42,265 bases of DNA. It comes from Spirogloea muscicola. Lineage: Eukaryota > Streptophyta > Zygnematophyceae > Spirogloeales > Spirogloeaceae. The stretch is from contig WELB01000117.1 in the NCBI GenBank assembly GCA_009602725.1, forward strand, positions 304,990-347,254, read 5' to 3'. This document shows positions 1 through 20,300 of the stretch, in pieces. Within the stretch, counting starts at the first letter, position 1. Each line of letters opens with the position of its first letter. The notes under the pieces were generated by a model. The model saw nothing but the letters and a program-made list of their open reading frames with translations. It was not told the origin of the DNA and ran no database searches. The position numbers were made by a program, and so were the translations under genes.

Positions 1-377
1 CTCCACCTCCCCCCTCCTCCCCCTTGCCTCCCTCTCCTTCACCACCCCCATCACCCTCTCCTCCCTCTCCGGCTCCTTCTCCTTTCTCTGCATCCAACCC
101 GCCTCCACAGCCGCCACCTCCGCCGCCGCCTCTGCCGGGCGCCCCGCTCGGCGGGGCCGCCGGCAGCCCTCTACCGCCGCCGCCATTGCTGCAACGTGGC
201 GGCCACCATGCCGCCGGCGTTGGGCACCACGCGGCCAGCGTCGGGCATCACCCCCCTGGCACGGGCAAGCACCCGGCGGGCGAGGGCAAGCACCCGCCGG
301 GCGTCGGCCACCACAACTACCAGCCGCCGCCGCCGGCCACCGCGGCCGGACCACGCAACCGCCGCCGCCTCTACTAG
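1..377 (+). CDS. C-terminal part of a Pro-rich / His-rich repeat protein (5' partial)
   Basis: An open frame enters from the left edge (first full codon at base 3) and stops at TAG 375-377, so only the last ~124 codons are visible. The first half is proline/serine-rich with runs of up to seven prolines, as in cell-wall or linker segments of algal proteins. The second half is a short tandem repeat of about five residues built on G-H-H or G-K-H with A/P and G-V/T/E-G spacers (roughly 205-320), followed by Gln-Pro and a basic tail ending RRRLY. No signal peptide or catalytic domain can be judged because the N-terminus is missing. Composition alone supports the call: high-GC sequence also gives long open frames on the other strand, so this may be low-complexity DNA rather than protein. 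It would be convergent with the helicase gene ending at 1092. Confidence 0.35.
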   Translation, partial: PPPPSSPLPPSPSPPPSPSPPSPAPSPFSASNPPPQPPPPPPPLPGAPLGGAAGSPLPPPPLLQRGGHHAAGVGHHAASVGHHPPGTGKHPAGEGKHPPGVGHHNYQPPPPATAAGPRNRRRLY

Positions 378-1091
378 CAGCGCCGCAACGGACAGAGCCA
401 GTGAATACACAGCGAGATCGACGAGGGCGGCAGCTGTCTGACACACTGCACATGCTTTCCTCTGGCCTCGTCAGGCCCTCAAGCCACGGCGTGGCCTCTG
501 ATTATACAATTACTGTGATTCAACCAGCTGATTGCATTCCAATAATGTGGCGCCCCGGTGCCAGCCGCGCAGAGCATGTACGATAAGCTTGCGCCGGTGC
601 CACTCAGTCCCCAGCCTTGCCGCCTGCTCCGCGCGGAAGGGCATGGCCGGGCTCAAAGTGCTGGAATCAGTTAGCAACATAAGCTGGAGATAAGCACTAC
701 ATTGCTGTACTGAGGCAGCACTGCCGCAGCCTGCATCGCCGCAGCCTGCACGACCTTGAGCTGCAAGCAATGCTGTATGTACGAAGTTTTGAGCCTGCGA
801 CTGCACTCGAAGGCTTGCTCAAGCGGCCATTTGGAAGTCTGATTCTTAGCTATTTCTCAAACATTCACTTTCATTCCTTTGGGCTGGCCCTTCTCAGCCA
901 CTGCTTCTTGTAGAAGAGTACCCTCTCTTGTTCAAAGTAAGTCCGCTGGAGCTGGCAAATAAGACATTCACTTCTGCTTCCGCCCAATCCGTGGGCATTT
1001 CAGTTAACTCTGCCGGGTTTGGGGCTTTCTGTGCGGCCTCTGCAGAGCGGGACTCGTGAAACTAAATGTCACGAATTTGTGATGGCAATGC
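378..1091. other. Convergent intergenic stretch, no gene seen
   Basis: This lies between the stop of the Pro/His-rich frame and the stop codon of the minus-strand helicase. It should hold the 3' UTRs of both. I see no conserved coding frame, RNA gene or repeat in it. Confidence 0.5.
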
Positions 1092-11983
<10,892 letters not shown>

Positions 11984-12377
11984 NNNNNNNNNNNNNNNNN
12001 NNNNNNNNNNNNNNNNNNNNNNNNNNNNNNNNNNNNNNNNNNNNNNNNNNNNNNNNNNNNNNNNNNNNNNNNNNNNNNNNNNNNNNNNNNNNNNNNNNNN
12101 NNNNNNNNNNNNNNNNNNNNNNNNNNNNNNNNNNNNNNNNNNNNNNNNNNNNNNNNNNNNNNNNNNNNNNNNNNNNNNNNNNNNNNNNNNNNNNNNNNNN
12201 NNNNNNNNNNNNNNNNNNNNNNNNNNNNNNNNNNNNNNNNNNNNNNNNNNNNNNNNNNNNNNNNNNNNNNNNNNNNNNNNNNNNNNNNNNNNNNNNNNNN
12301 NNNNNNNNNNNNNNNNNNNNNNNNNNNNNNNNNNNNNNNNNNNNNNNNNNNNNNNNNNNNNNNNNNNNNNNNNNNNN
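11984..12377. other. Assembly gap (394 Ns)
   Basis: A run of N between GCC/CGG-repeat-rich edges, a common cause of assembly failure. It hides the 5' exon and start codon of the DExH7-like gene (-), the 5' part of the DPH4-like gene (+) and the promoter region between them. The true length is unknown. Confidence 1.
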
Positions 12378-12878
12378 CCGGCGGCGGCGGCGGCGGCCGC
12401 GGCAGGACCTCGGCGACGGCGGCGCGGCCGAGTACGAGCACCCTTGCCGCTGCGGCGACGCCTACCGCCTCACCGGTGAGCTCTCGCACAGCCGCCATGG
12501 CGGCCGGCGCTCTGCCTGACGACTTCCGGACCTTGCCCACAGTTGGCAACACTTGTTCATGGCGCGCAACGGCGGGCCGTCGTTGTTTAAGCTCCTGCTG
12601 CAGCATCTGCCTCAGCGGGGAGCTCGTGTGACGGTCTCCGGGTCACGAAGCCATCAAGTCCAGACGTCTTTCCATAGTCAAACCGAACTCCATGGACCCC
12701 TGCAGGCTTGGACGTCGCCGCCGCAGTAGCTGGGCACGAGGAGGACGACCAGCAGCGGCGGCAGGGACAACGTCAGGCGCAGGGCGGTGCTGGCCCCGAG
12801 GAGGCGGTGCAGGCGGAGATCCTCGTCCCCTGCGGATCCTGCTCCCTCCAGATCTGTGTAGCCGTTGGCTCGCGCTGA
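12378..12878 (+). CDS. DPH4: DPH4 (DNAJC24)-like diphthamide-pathway zinc protein, C-terminal half
   Basis: Two exons are visible: 12378-12475 (entering from the gap) and 12706-12878 (stop TGA 12876-12878), joined in phase 1. Together they encode a CSL-type zinc finger. The first exon carries HPCRCGDAY and the second carries VPCGSCSLQICV, giving the CxC...CxxC pattern. DPH3 and DPH4 share this fold; the CRCG form rather than CPCG favours DPH4, a J-domain co-chaperone needed for the first step of diphthamide synthesis on eEF2. The J domain expected at the N-terminus would lie in the gap, so it is not confirmed. The linker between the half-fingers (about 45 residues) is long and Gln/Arg-rich. 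A second possible acceptor at 12726 would shorten it by seven residues. The gene is head to head with the DExH7-like gene. Confidence 0.75.
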
Positions 12879-14002
12879 CTGCCTGCTGCAGACGCCCAGC
12901 AGAGCCCACGATTCAGTGTGCACTTTGCCGGTGTCAGCCCGCAGCTATTTGGCTGGCATGCCTGAGGACTGCCTTGCGTGCACGCGTCCTCCAATGCCGC
13001 CAGCCAAATTACAGCAAATGGCCCATTGCCAACAGCGGGCGTCCCCGGCCAGGATGGAGATGACAGGGAGCTCCAACCGGTTGTACAAAAGACCGAGAGC
13101 AATTGACGGCCATGCAGGTGCATAAGTCCTATTCTTATGGCCCCCCCAGACTGCTAAAACAGGATATTGTTGGAAGGATGAAGCAGGCCCCACTTGTTTC
13201 GCCAAATTTGGCAGGTTCGGTAGGTCTCTCCTTATTTCGCGCTTGGTGAGTCGCAGATTCGCGCAGACCCACTCAATCAAGCCGCACAAGGGCGACCTTT
13301 TTGGCGGCTGGGTTGCCAGGAAATAAGAGATGTCGAGCTCAGACTGCCAGGAGGCTATTCTCCCTGCAGAATGGGCTCGTTGATTAAGTCAAGAGCCCTT
13401 GTAAGGGGGCTCCATGTCGGGCAACGTGGCAACATTTCCAAGAGGCTCTGCTGCAGCGGCTAAGCATTAGATATCTTTGACCAATATGTCAAAGTGCACG
13501 CGCCCCAGAAAGCTTTGTTACTGACTCTGTTACAAACAGCAAGCAGCAGGTGGGACAGAAGAGGATCTATACTGTGCTGCCATGTTTTAGTACATCGCAG
13601 CAAGCGACACCATGACATTTTTCCAAGAACCTGTCTGAGCACACAGCATGCTGCCAATGTGCTTGTTGCCAATGTGCTATGACTCAAGGGTATCCTGTGC
13701 TGCCTAATCGCTGGCTCGCACATATTCTTTGATTATAATGATCGGGGCCCAGGCCTTGGGACTCGTGCTCCATGCTCTGACCACGAAGGCAGGCCGGCCG
13801 AGTACACCTCTGCGTCAGTCCTTTGTAACACCATATGAACATCTCATGATGCCATGGAGTTGGTCCTGGCACTTCCTTGGCCCTACTTGCCCCTTGCAGG
13901 CCATGCTGCAGATTGCTGGCCAAAGAATATATATATTGGAAAAGCAATTGTCTTTGCCAAAGAATGTGATGCATTTGCATCCTACGGCGAGTATGCCGCT
14001 GA
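12879..14002. other. Convergent intergenic stretch, no gene seen
   Basis: This separates the stop of the DPH4-like gene (+) from the stop of the DUF599 gene (-). Open frames on both strands are short and show no family signature. Both 3' UTRs should lie here. I see no repeat related to the retroelements further right. Confidence 0.5.
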
Positions 14003-15196
14003 TCAGAGCCCGTGCTTGAGGTGGTGGTTGTTCTCAACTACATGAACGCTATTAAGAGTATCAGCGCCGTTGCCGTTGTTGCGGTGTTCAGAGGCAGGCC
14101 CAACAAACGCTGCACTGCCTCCGCTGCTGCCGGTTGGTGCGTGGTAGCCGCCGGGCGTATCGAGCTTGTACAGTAGACCAACCATGAGGAGGGAGACGAC
14201 CAGCATGGGTATGGGGCCGAAGAGCCAGCAGATGAGCGGGAAGGCGACGTAGTACCCGCGCGTGCCGACGGTGTAGAAGTCGGAGCCCTTCTCCAGGACC
14301 TTGGCGACGTAGTCTGGCGTCAAGCCCGGCAGCTCGGGCCCCACGGGGATGTTCACCAGGAAGCTGACGTGGTTGACGTAGCGGATGCTCTGCGGCGTCA
14401 CCCAACAGGGAACGGCACGCACTGGGGCGCGCCCGCCCGGCCAAGGCGCCAACAGGCCAAAGGCTCGCCAGTTTTCACCAATTGGACGCTAGATTCTCAA
14501 GCGCACAACTTGTACAAGCCCCAGTCTTAGACGCGGAAGAGGCTATGCCGAGCTCTATCTTGAACATATTAAGCTATGGGATGGTGTGGGCAGCGAGATC
14601 CAGGGGGCGGCGCACCTGGATGTAGCAGAGGAAGGCCCAGAGGAAGCAGAGGAGGAGGCAGAAGAACTTGACGGCGATGACGGCGTCGGAGTCGGCGCCC
14701 ACGATGAAGCTCTGCAGCGCCTGCCGCACGACGGGGTCCAGCGCGGAGCGCAGCAGCGCGGCCATGGCGGTGGACAGGCCGATGGCGGTGGACGCCAGCA
14801 GCGACGAGGCCATCACCCAGTTGCGCAACGTCTGCACCGCCAGGATGCTGCGCTTCTCGTTGTCCTGCAACGACGGCGGCGGCGACGGCGGCGCCGCATG
14901 AGGGAGCTGGAGCTGGAGCTGGCTCTGCCGCCGGCGAGGTCCCATGCAAAGCAGACGACGTCGTGATGGAGGAGCACTTTGGGAAGTTAGCACTGATGGG
15001 GAGTTTGATGGGCGGGCCGCACACTGACCCGCATGATGTGGTGCACCCAGGCGCGGCGGACCATGTGGTTGACGCCGACGACCGTGGCGAGCGGCCGGCG
15101 TCGCACCGTCGCGGCCAGCCAGACGTGGTACGCCAGCAGCGCCGCCACGCCCGGCGGCACCAGCACGGCGTCCAGCAGCGCCTCGCTCCACGCCAT
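14003..15196 (-). CDS. DUF599 family integral membrane protein
   Basis: Three exons with exact frame: 15196-15029 (56 codons from ATG), 14864-14616 (83 codons) and 14389-14003 (128 codons plus stop), giving 267 residues, in line with plant DUF599 proteins. Family hallmarks are visible in order: an N-terminal hydrophobic segment followed by YHVWLAATVRRRPLATVVG, WVHHIMR, then NEKRSILAVQTLRN, two membrane segments, SIRYVNHVSFLVN and a last pair of hydrophobic segments around FGPIPMLVVSLLMVGLLY. Four or more transmembrane helices are expected, with a soluble Ser/Gly/His-rich C-terminal tail of about 40 residues. The molecular function of DUF599 is not established, so none is assigned. All introns are GT-AG. 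A MITE-like element sits about 100 bp upstream of the start codon. Confidence 0.9.
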
Positions 15197-15247
15197 GGCC
15201 CCCGCCGCCGCGCCTGGCCGGGCCGCAGGCCAGGGTTGCTGCAGCTC

Positions 15248-15459
15248 AGGGCGCGGCTAGGTCGTCGGATCCCGGGCCAGGGTTGCCAACGAAGGGCCGA
15301 CTCACACTTGGTCGGTTGGTCGCAGATTGGCCTTGCTTTTGGCCTCAGGTGGTACGATTTTGACCCCAAGTGTCCACTCAAAGCGCGACACGTAATCCCC
15401 AGCCCAAATCGACCGACCAGGTGTGAAGCGGCCCTTTAGGGCGCGGCTAGGTCGTCGGA
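15248..15459. repeat. 22-bp direct repeat bracketing the MITE-like element
   Basis: An identical 22-base word beginning AGGGCGCGGC occurs at 15248-15269 and again at 15438-15459. The two copies flank about 170 bp upstream of the DUF599 gene. They are too long for an ordinary DNA-transposon target duplication and do not abut the inverted repeats exactly on the left, so the mechanism is open. Confidence 0.7.
15294..15434. mobile_element. MITE-like element with imperfect terminal inverted repeats
   Basis: The left end reads GGGCCGACTCACACTTGGTC. The reverse complement of the right end reads GGGCCGCTTCACACCTGGTC. This gives about 24 bp of imperfect terminal inverted repeat around a 141-bp core with no coding capacity. 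A 22-bp direct repeat lies outside it. No superfamily is assigned because no clean short target duplication is visible. Confidence 0.5.
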
Positions 15460-15579
15460 CCCCGCCGTCTCCCGGGAACGTGGCCCATGTAGGTCGGCCC
15501 GCTGCTGATGCATGCTCGATCCCGCGGGCGCCACGTGGCAGCCTGCTGACTTGGCAGGCGCCACGGTCAGCCCGCGGGT

Positions 15580-15610
<31 letters not shown>

Positions 15611-15960
15611 TGCGCCGCGAATATCGGCGGCTTTCGCGCGGCCGGACGGACGGCCGGACGACCCCAAGCTGAGAGCCCTCTCCTCTCCTGGACGCAGCCG
15701 CCCTTCTCGCTGCGGAGGCTGCGGCATGAACTGCGAGGAGGCGAGGGAGGCCGCAGCCGCCGAGGAGGCTGCGGCAGCCAGGAAGCGCGGCGCAGGCGGG
15801 TGCCGAGCGGCCGCCGCCGCCGCCGCAACTGCGGATGCACGACCTGGCCCGTGTTGGGTGCCCGTCCATCACCTCACGACATTGGGGTACGCATTCCGGC
15901 GGCCCATGCTGCGTGCCGTCGACCTGCGCAAGCCATCTTCTCACAGTTGCGCTCCTTACG
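15460..15960. other. GC-rich stretch with CCG repeats, no supported gene
   Basis: Contains a (CCG)n run around 15580-15608 and more GCC-type repeats near 15805-15830. Alanine/arginine-rich open frames result on both strands. One plus-strand frame opens with ATG at 15726 (MNCEEAREA...) but it runs into retroelement tail sequence by about 16000 and has no recognisable domain. Confidence 0.4.
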
Positions 15961-15969
15961 GCGCTTATT

Positions 15970-16650
15970 TACCAGGGTCAAAGGCTTCAGAGTCTAAAGC
16001 TTTACGCCGAACTCTGAAAAAGGTGCTCTCTCTAATGGGGCGCGGGCTGTGAACAGCCAGCCACAAGGATTTACAAGGGCCGAAGAAGGCGCTGAAAGAC
16101 CAGACTAAGCAAGGATTGTGTAGCATAATCATCAAATAATCACTAAGTAGTAGCCGCAAGTCAGAAAGACTAGCCGCCTGAAAGCAGTCCCCTTGACGAA
16201 AGCCAGAGGCTGCAGCTAGAGCACGGCCAGCACAGATGCAAGGCGGAGGAATATGGACAGGCGCATACGAAAGACCTGCGCAAGCTAGCTAGCGGCGTTG
16301 AAGTCGGCCCTGCCCGCTCCCGCCTGTGGTACACACCGCGTCCCGCAAGCCGGGCCAACCGGCATAGCCACTGAGACCCGAAAGCCCCGTGCACACTGAC
16401 GGCCAGTGGAACGAATTCGTCCCTTTCCGGGTCGTCCGCGTACTTGGCCTCTTTGCCACAAGTGGCATTCGCTGCTGTGGATGCCCAGCCTTCGAAGCAG
16501 AGAACCCCGGATATGAGCAGTCAAGCACATCTGTGGTGACCACGTCGGCCAGGACTTGCGGGCCACCGACCGGCGTGGTGGCCACCAAGTCTGAGGTCGA
16601 GGATCTGGATCGCTGTCTAGGTGTGACGGACACGTCACTTGGCGAGCTAG
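15970..16650 (-). mobile_element. 5'-truncated R2-like retroelement copy: RLE fragment plus 3' tail
   Basis: On the minus strand, 16600-16480 encodes DLVATTPVGGPQVLADVVTT. This matches the endonuclease core of the long ORF at 31992-35498 (LDIVGVQPGGGPRALVDVVV). Toward 16290-16150 comes a decayed C-terminus (RMRLSIFLRLASVL) with a stop and frame changes. Past the stop follows the family tail with a stem-loop at 16041-16065. No reverse transcriptase part is present. It is a dead 5'-truncated insertion. Its upstream end abuts the plus-strand block starting at 16651. Confidence 0.7.
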
Positions 16651-17010
16651 TGTAGCTGACTGGGTCAACCGATAATCAGTAATAAGCAGTGAGCGGACGA
16701 TGTCACGATCGATGACCATAAATACCAGGAACCGAACGGTGTGACATCTTTCGGGGTGCTGTTGCAAATACATCACTTAAGCGTCGATAGTTAGCCTAAT
16801 GGTCTCCTAGCTACAAGTATTCGTGAAGACGATGCGCTAGCTTAGACGACACTTTAAGTGCCACTTCAAAGAGGCACGTGCGCGACGGGCGGCACGGCCC
16901 AGCGGTGGGCCTGCCCGGCGGCATGCCATGCTCGGGCGTGCCAGCGAGCATCGGGCCTGGCGGGTATCGTGCTATATCCTGTCGACGACCTATTCATGTC
17001 GATCTGACTG
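16651..17010 (+). mobile_element. Short non-autonomous derivative: 5' block joined to 3' UTR block, no ORF
   Basis: The block opens TGTAGCTGACTGGG and carries GCGGACGATGTCAC and GATGACCATAAATA, matching by eye the 5' end of the element at 19522 (+) and the reverse complement of 35971-35880. About 140 bases further comes GTCTCCTAGCTACAAGTA and a GGCGGCATGCCATGCTCGGG segment, which in the long element lies downstream of the ORF. The coding region is thus absent. The same arrangement occurs at 19522-19870. Confidence 0.6.
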
Positions 17011-17850
17011 AGACAGCTGAGCTGGCTTGACACGTGTGGTCTGTGGCTGAGTCACGCGTTTCAGATGAGAATTGAGCGAGGATGGGAGTCCTCTTCCAGC
17101 CGAAGTCGAGTCAACCGGTTATCAAACCGCTATCACAACAATGCGACACCAAGGCGACAGAGCGACAACGACGACGCGACACCAACGCGACGGAGCGACG
17201 ACGACAACGCGACGGCAAGGGCCCAAGCCCTCGCGAGACGACAACCATCCGGTTGTGGAACGGACGGCTGGAGCTCACCACCCGGGGGAGTGATTGACCC
17301 CTGGGTCCGGTGGTCGGCCCACGAAGGGCCGGCCAAACAGCTTATTAGCCAACCAGCGTAGCCACGGTCGCACCTGGCCAATCAGGCAGCGTTAGGCTCT
17401 CTACAGTGCCCGGCCCCAGCCGGCGGCCGCCGCAGCGCTCGGCCCAAGCCCAAGCCCGCCCGGCAAGCTTCACCCTCTTGCCCACGCCTGCGCCACCCGC
17501 GCCTGCGTCCGCGCCTGCGCCCAGAGAGCGTAGCGCATAGAGCATGCAGCAGATGGCCCCGCGCCTGCGTCCGCGCCCGCGCCCAGAGAGCGTAGTGCGC
17601 AGAGCATACGGCAGACGGCAGCTAGTGGACCTTAGCCTGGACGCGCGTACGACTGCGAGGAGTCTTGAAAGACTCGCGGTGAGCAGCCTTGCATACAGCG
17701 CTGCCATCGTCTGTCTGTCTGCCTAGACCGGAGGGTAGATGTCATTGAGTCTGCAGTGTCGCGCGCAGAACTGACATTGGGGTCAAGTATACTGCATCTG
17801 TTGCTAGAGTCTTTGCTCTTGCATCTTGCATATCCTTGCATCTTTTGCAT
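17011..17850. repeat. Non-coding stretch with two small tandem duplications
   Basis: Around 17140-17220 a unit of about 33 bp rich in GCGACxx triplets is repeated twice. At 17497-17620 a 62-bp unit starting CCGCGCCTGCGTCC is repeated twice in tandem with a few differences. Open frames here (Arg/Asp-rich) are by-products of the repeats. No gene or family signature was found. Confidence 0.6.
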
Positions 17851-18738
17851 TGGGATACGAAAAGCCGAGTTCCTGTCGAATAAAGAGTTCCAGTTGCAGA
17901 CAGATTGGAGTAAACTCGGCATGGGAGCTGTTCTTAAACAGCAGGATGAGAACCACCATGGTTACGTCATTGCATTTGCTAGTCGTTCTAACAATGCTGC
18001 TCAACAAAACTACTCTGCATATGATGCGAATGCCTTTGCAGCTGTTTGGGCTATTACGCAATTTAGGCCTTTTCGAATTGGGCGTCGATTTACGCTGTTT
18101 ACTGATCATCAACCTTTGAAATGGTTGATGACCTCTACCAATCTGACTGGTAAATTGGCTCGCTGGGCGTTACGCTTGCAGGAATACGACTTTGACATCA
18201 TTCATAAGCCAGGGCTTCAAAATGTGGATGCGGATGGCCTCAGTCGCCACCCTATTCCAGCAACTTTGGATGATCAGATTGCTTTGATGTCTACTGCCAC
18301 TGTTCCTGTGCTTCCCAGCAATCCTGCTTCTTACCTGGTTTGCGTTGCTAAGCATTCTCAATTTGCTTGTGCAATTGAAGCTCCTGATGATAGTTTCTTC
18401 TCAGAAGATGTATGGTTGGATGTTCCACTTTTACATCATCTTCAGACTGGGACCTACCTACCCAGCATTTCAACCCTCCAGAAAGATCGCATCAACACAG
18501 AGCCAGAAAATATGTTTGGCAGAACAATCAGTTGAAGCGACCGCATGAGAATTGTGGACATCAGGTTGTCCATTCTCCTGCTTCAAGCTTGCAACTCGTA
18601 CAAGATGTCCATACAGACTATGGCCACTTCGGTGTTAAGCGTACAATCAGTCTTCTTATGCCTAGATTTTGGTGGTATGGTTTGACTGACACTGTCAAAC
18701 AGGTTTTGTCGAAATACGAGGAATGTGATCGTATTTAG
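17850..18738 (+). pseudogene. Ty3/gypsy retrotransposon remnant: RNase H and integrase zinc-finger start
   Basis: One frame (about 17860-18535) gives the Ty3/gypsy RNase H domain: QLQTDWSKLGMGAVL, YVIAFASRS, LFTDHQPLKWLM, FDIIHKPGLQNVDADGLSR. It ends at a stop near 18535. A second frame carries on (about 18480-18738) with the spacer and the start of the integrase HHCC finger (HTDYGHFGVKRT, PRFWWYGL, YEECDRI). A frameshift therefore separates the two, the second cysteine of the finger is missing, and the frame stops at 18738. Gag, protease, reverse transcriptase and the integrase core are absent. The piece has clearly lower GC than its surroundings. No flanking LTR pair was identified. Confidence 0.85.
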
Positions 18739-19339
18739 GGCCGGACTGATGTAGCAGCCTAAGCGTGGCCAGTAACGCCTAGTCCCGCTTCAGTACCCTA
18801 TCCGCCATGGACATCTTGTTCGTCAGAATGGTGGAGACCCGGGGTACGAGTCGCTGGATCGATTGCCGGGCGTGCAACATTGGGAATTGCCGGAGGGCAG
18901 GGTGGGGTCCGGCCAGACGCGCCGGCTGTGGCTCCTGAGGGGCGCTGACCTCGCGGCGGAGTCAGAGCGAGGGTCAGCGTCAGAGTCAAAGCCAAAGCGG
19001 TAGGAGAGCGGCCTGCCCAGATGGCCCAGGCGGGCAAAGGCAAGTGCGGAGGCGGGGCTGGAACGCAGCCTGGCTTGGCGCGTGCCCCCCCCCCAAGAGT
19101 GAGAAGGTGCGCGGGGCGCATGCATTGAAAGGGAGGCCAATCCAAGCCAATACATTGTTCAGGCAGAGTCGAGTGCAGACTAAACAAGGCTACATAATAC
19201 GGAGACCAAAACTAAGGTGCCTAAGGTGACATTAGTAGCCACGGGTGAGCACAAACAATTCTGACAAGCTAACTTGCCCCAAGATCAGAAAGTGGCTCCC
19301 AACTCTTCGCACTCTTTTCGAGCGAGCTCTTTCTTCTTT
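18739..19339. other. Intergenic, with one copy of a dispersed GCGCGG...GCGCAT motif
   Basis: No gene is supported. A poly-C run lies at about 19086-19095. At 19105-19165 stands one copy of a short motif (AAGGTGCGCG..GCGCAT..ATTGAAAGGGAGGCCAAT) that recurs beside retroelement tails at about 19472, 38800 and 41577. Confidence 0.45.
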
Positions 19340-19520
19340 TCTAACGAGGGCAAGGGCTGTGAGAAGCCAGCCCGAAAAGATCAGACAAGATCTCGCCCCT
19401 CGACGACCTGAGGTTGCACCCCTCTACGCCGCGACGGACGCGAAAGACCACCTCCAGCCAAGGGGAAAGAAAAGGCACGCGGTGCGCATGAAATCGAAAG
19501 GGGTGCCAAGGGGAATGTAG
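19340..19520 (-). mobile_element. Retroelement tail fragment, minus orientation
   Basis: A stem-loop of the family type (GGGCAAGGGCTGTGAGAAGC then CAGCCCG) lies at 19346-19377, read on the minus strand. It is followed by sequence at 19390-19466 that matches, by eye, the inverted sequence at about 36050-35985 (shared word GCGACGGACGCGAA). A copy of the GCGCGGTGCGCAT motif lies at about 19472-19505. Confidence 0.5.
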
Positions 19521-19521
19521 T

Positions 19522-20300
19522 GTAGCGGACTGGGCTAGCCGGAAATTCGGTAGCCAGTGTTAGCGGACGATGTCACAGTCGATGACCATAACGTACCGGG
19601 AACTGGACGGGTGTCACTCTTCGTCCGCCCTGAACCTCTTGCCCGTCACAACGGTAAGCCTGATCGTCTCCTAGCTGTAAGTAACCGTAGAGACGAAGCT
19701 AGCGCACGGGTGTCACGTCAGAGAGCACTCCCCGACTGTCACGTCAAAAGACGCACTTGCGCCACGGGCGGCACGGCGGCCCGGCGGCGGGCCTGCCCGG
19801 CGGCATGCCATGCTCAGGTGTGCTGGCCAGCATGGGGCCTGGCGGGGCAGCCTGAATCTCCGGGCCCCGGGCTCGTCCCTCCAAGGACCCTGTCTTGGAC
19901 CTTGTTCATTGCTTCATCCTCCCCTGTTCTGACATAGATCTTCCGGCCTATTTGTAGCTGCTAATCGCTTGTCGGCCCCCCCCGAACCTTTGTCAATTCT
20001 TTTCGGGCTGGCTTTTCGCAGCCCTAGCCCCCATGGGGAGTGCCACTTCTTCTGGGCTGGCCATTTACAGCCCCCCGCCCCTTCAGCAGAGCACACTTCT
20101 TTCATTCTTCTTTCTGGGCTGGCCACATGCAGCTATTGCCCCTTCTGGAAGCAACTTTCGACTTCCTGGGCTGGCTTTTCACAGCCATCGCCCCTATTGG
20201 GAAATGCTTCTTCACTGTCACTTTCACAGCGTCCTCCCCTTGGGAAGAGGTCACATCTTCTTCCAAGGCCTCGGCCTTGAGGCCGAGCCAGTCACACTCT
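19522..20300 (+). mobile_element. Internally deleted non-autonomous copy of the R2-like element
   Basis: Starts GTAGCGGACTGGGC with GCGGACGATGTCAC and GATGACCATAACGT, the 5' block also found inverted at 35971-35880. It passes directly to 3' UTR sequence (GTCTCCTAGCTGTAAGTA at about 19668 and the GGCGGCATGCCATGCTC segment at about 19800). It ends with four stem-loop modules whose GGGCTGG starts lie at 20005, 20054, 20116 and 20168. The whole ORF of about 3.5 kb is missing. It abuts the promoter side of the plus-strand SMUBP-2-like gene. Confidence 0.65.
20005..20190 (+). repeat. Array of four stem-loop modules (GGGCTGGC...CAGCC(C)) in the element 3' tail
   Basis: Four modules spaced 49, 62 and 52 bases start GGGCTGGC at 20005, 20054, 20116 and 20168. 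Each can pair with CAGCC(C), or a shorter CAGC in the third, some 12-20 bases on, and is mostly followed by a C-rich stretch (CGCCCC). The minus-strand counterpart is 31530-31281. Confidence 0.75.

Noticed and set aside
13684-14045. Overlapping frames of 60-120 codons between the DPH4-like and DUF599 genes.
   Set aside because: No conserved motif, both strands are open equally, and part overlaps the DUF599 last exon.
15423-16052. Long Ala/Arg-rich plus-strand frame upstream of the retroelement tail as a gene.
   Set aside because: It arises from GCC/CCG repeats, overlaps equally long frames on the other strand and runs into transposon tail sequence; no domain seen.
18798-19187. Minus-strand 129-codon frame beside the gypsy remnant.
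   Set aside because: Low-complexity Thr/Leu repeats with no recognisable domain; another frame on the same strand is equally long.
20005-20190. Regularly spaced stem-loops as a CRISPR-like array.
   Set aside because: Spacing is irregular, the repeats are diverged, the setting is eukaryotic and each array sits in a retroelement 3' tail.
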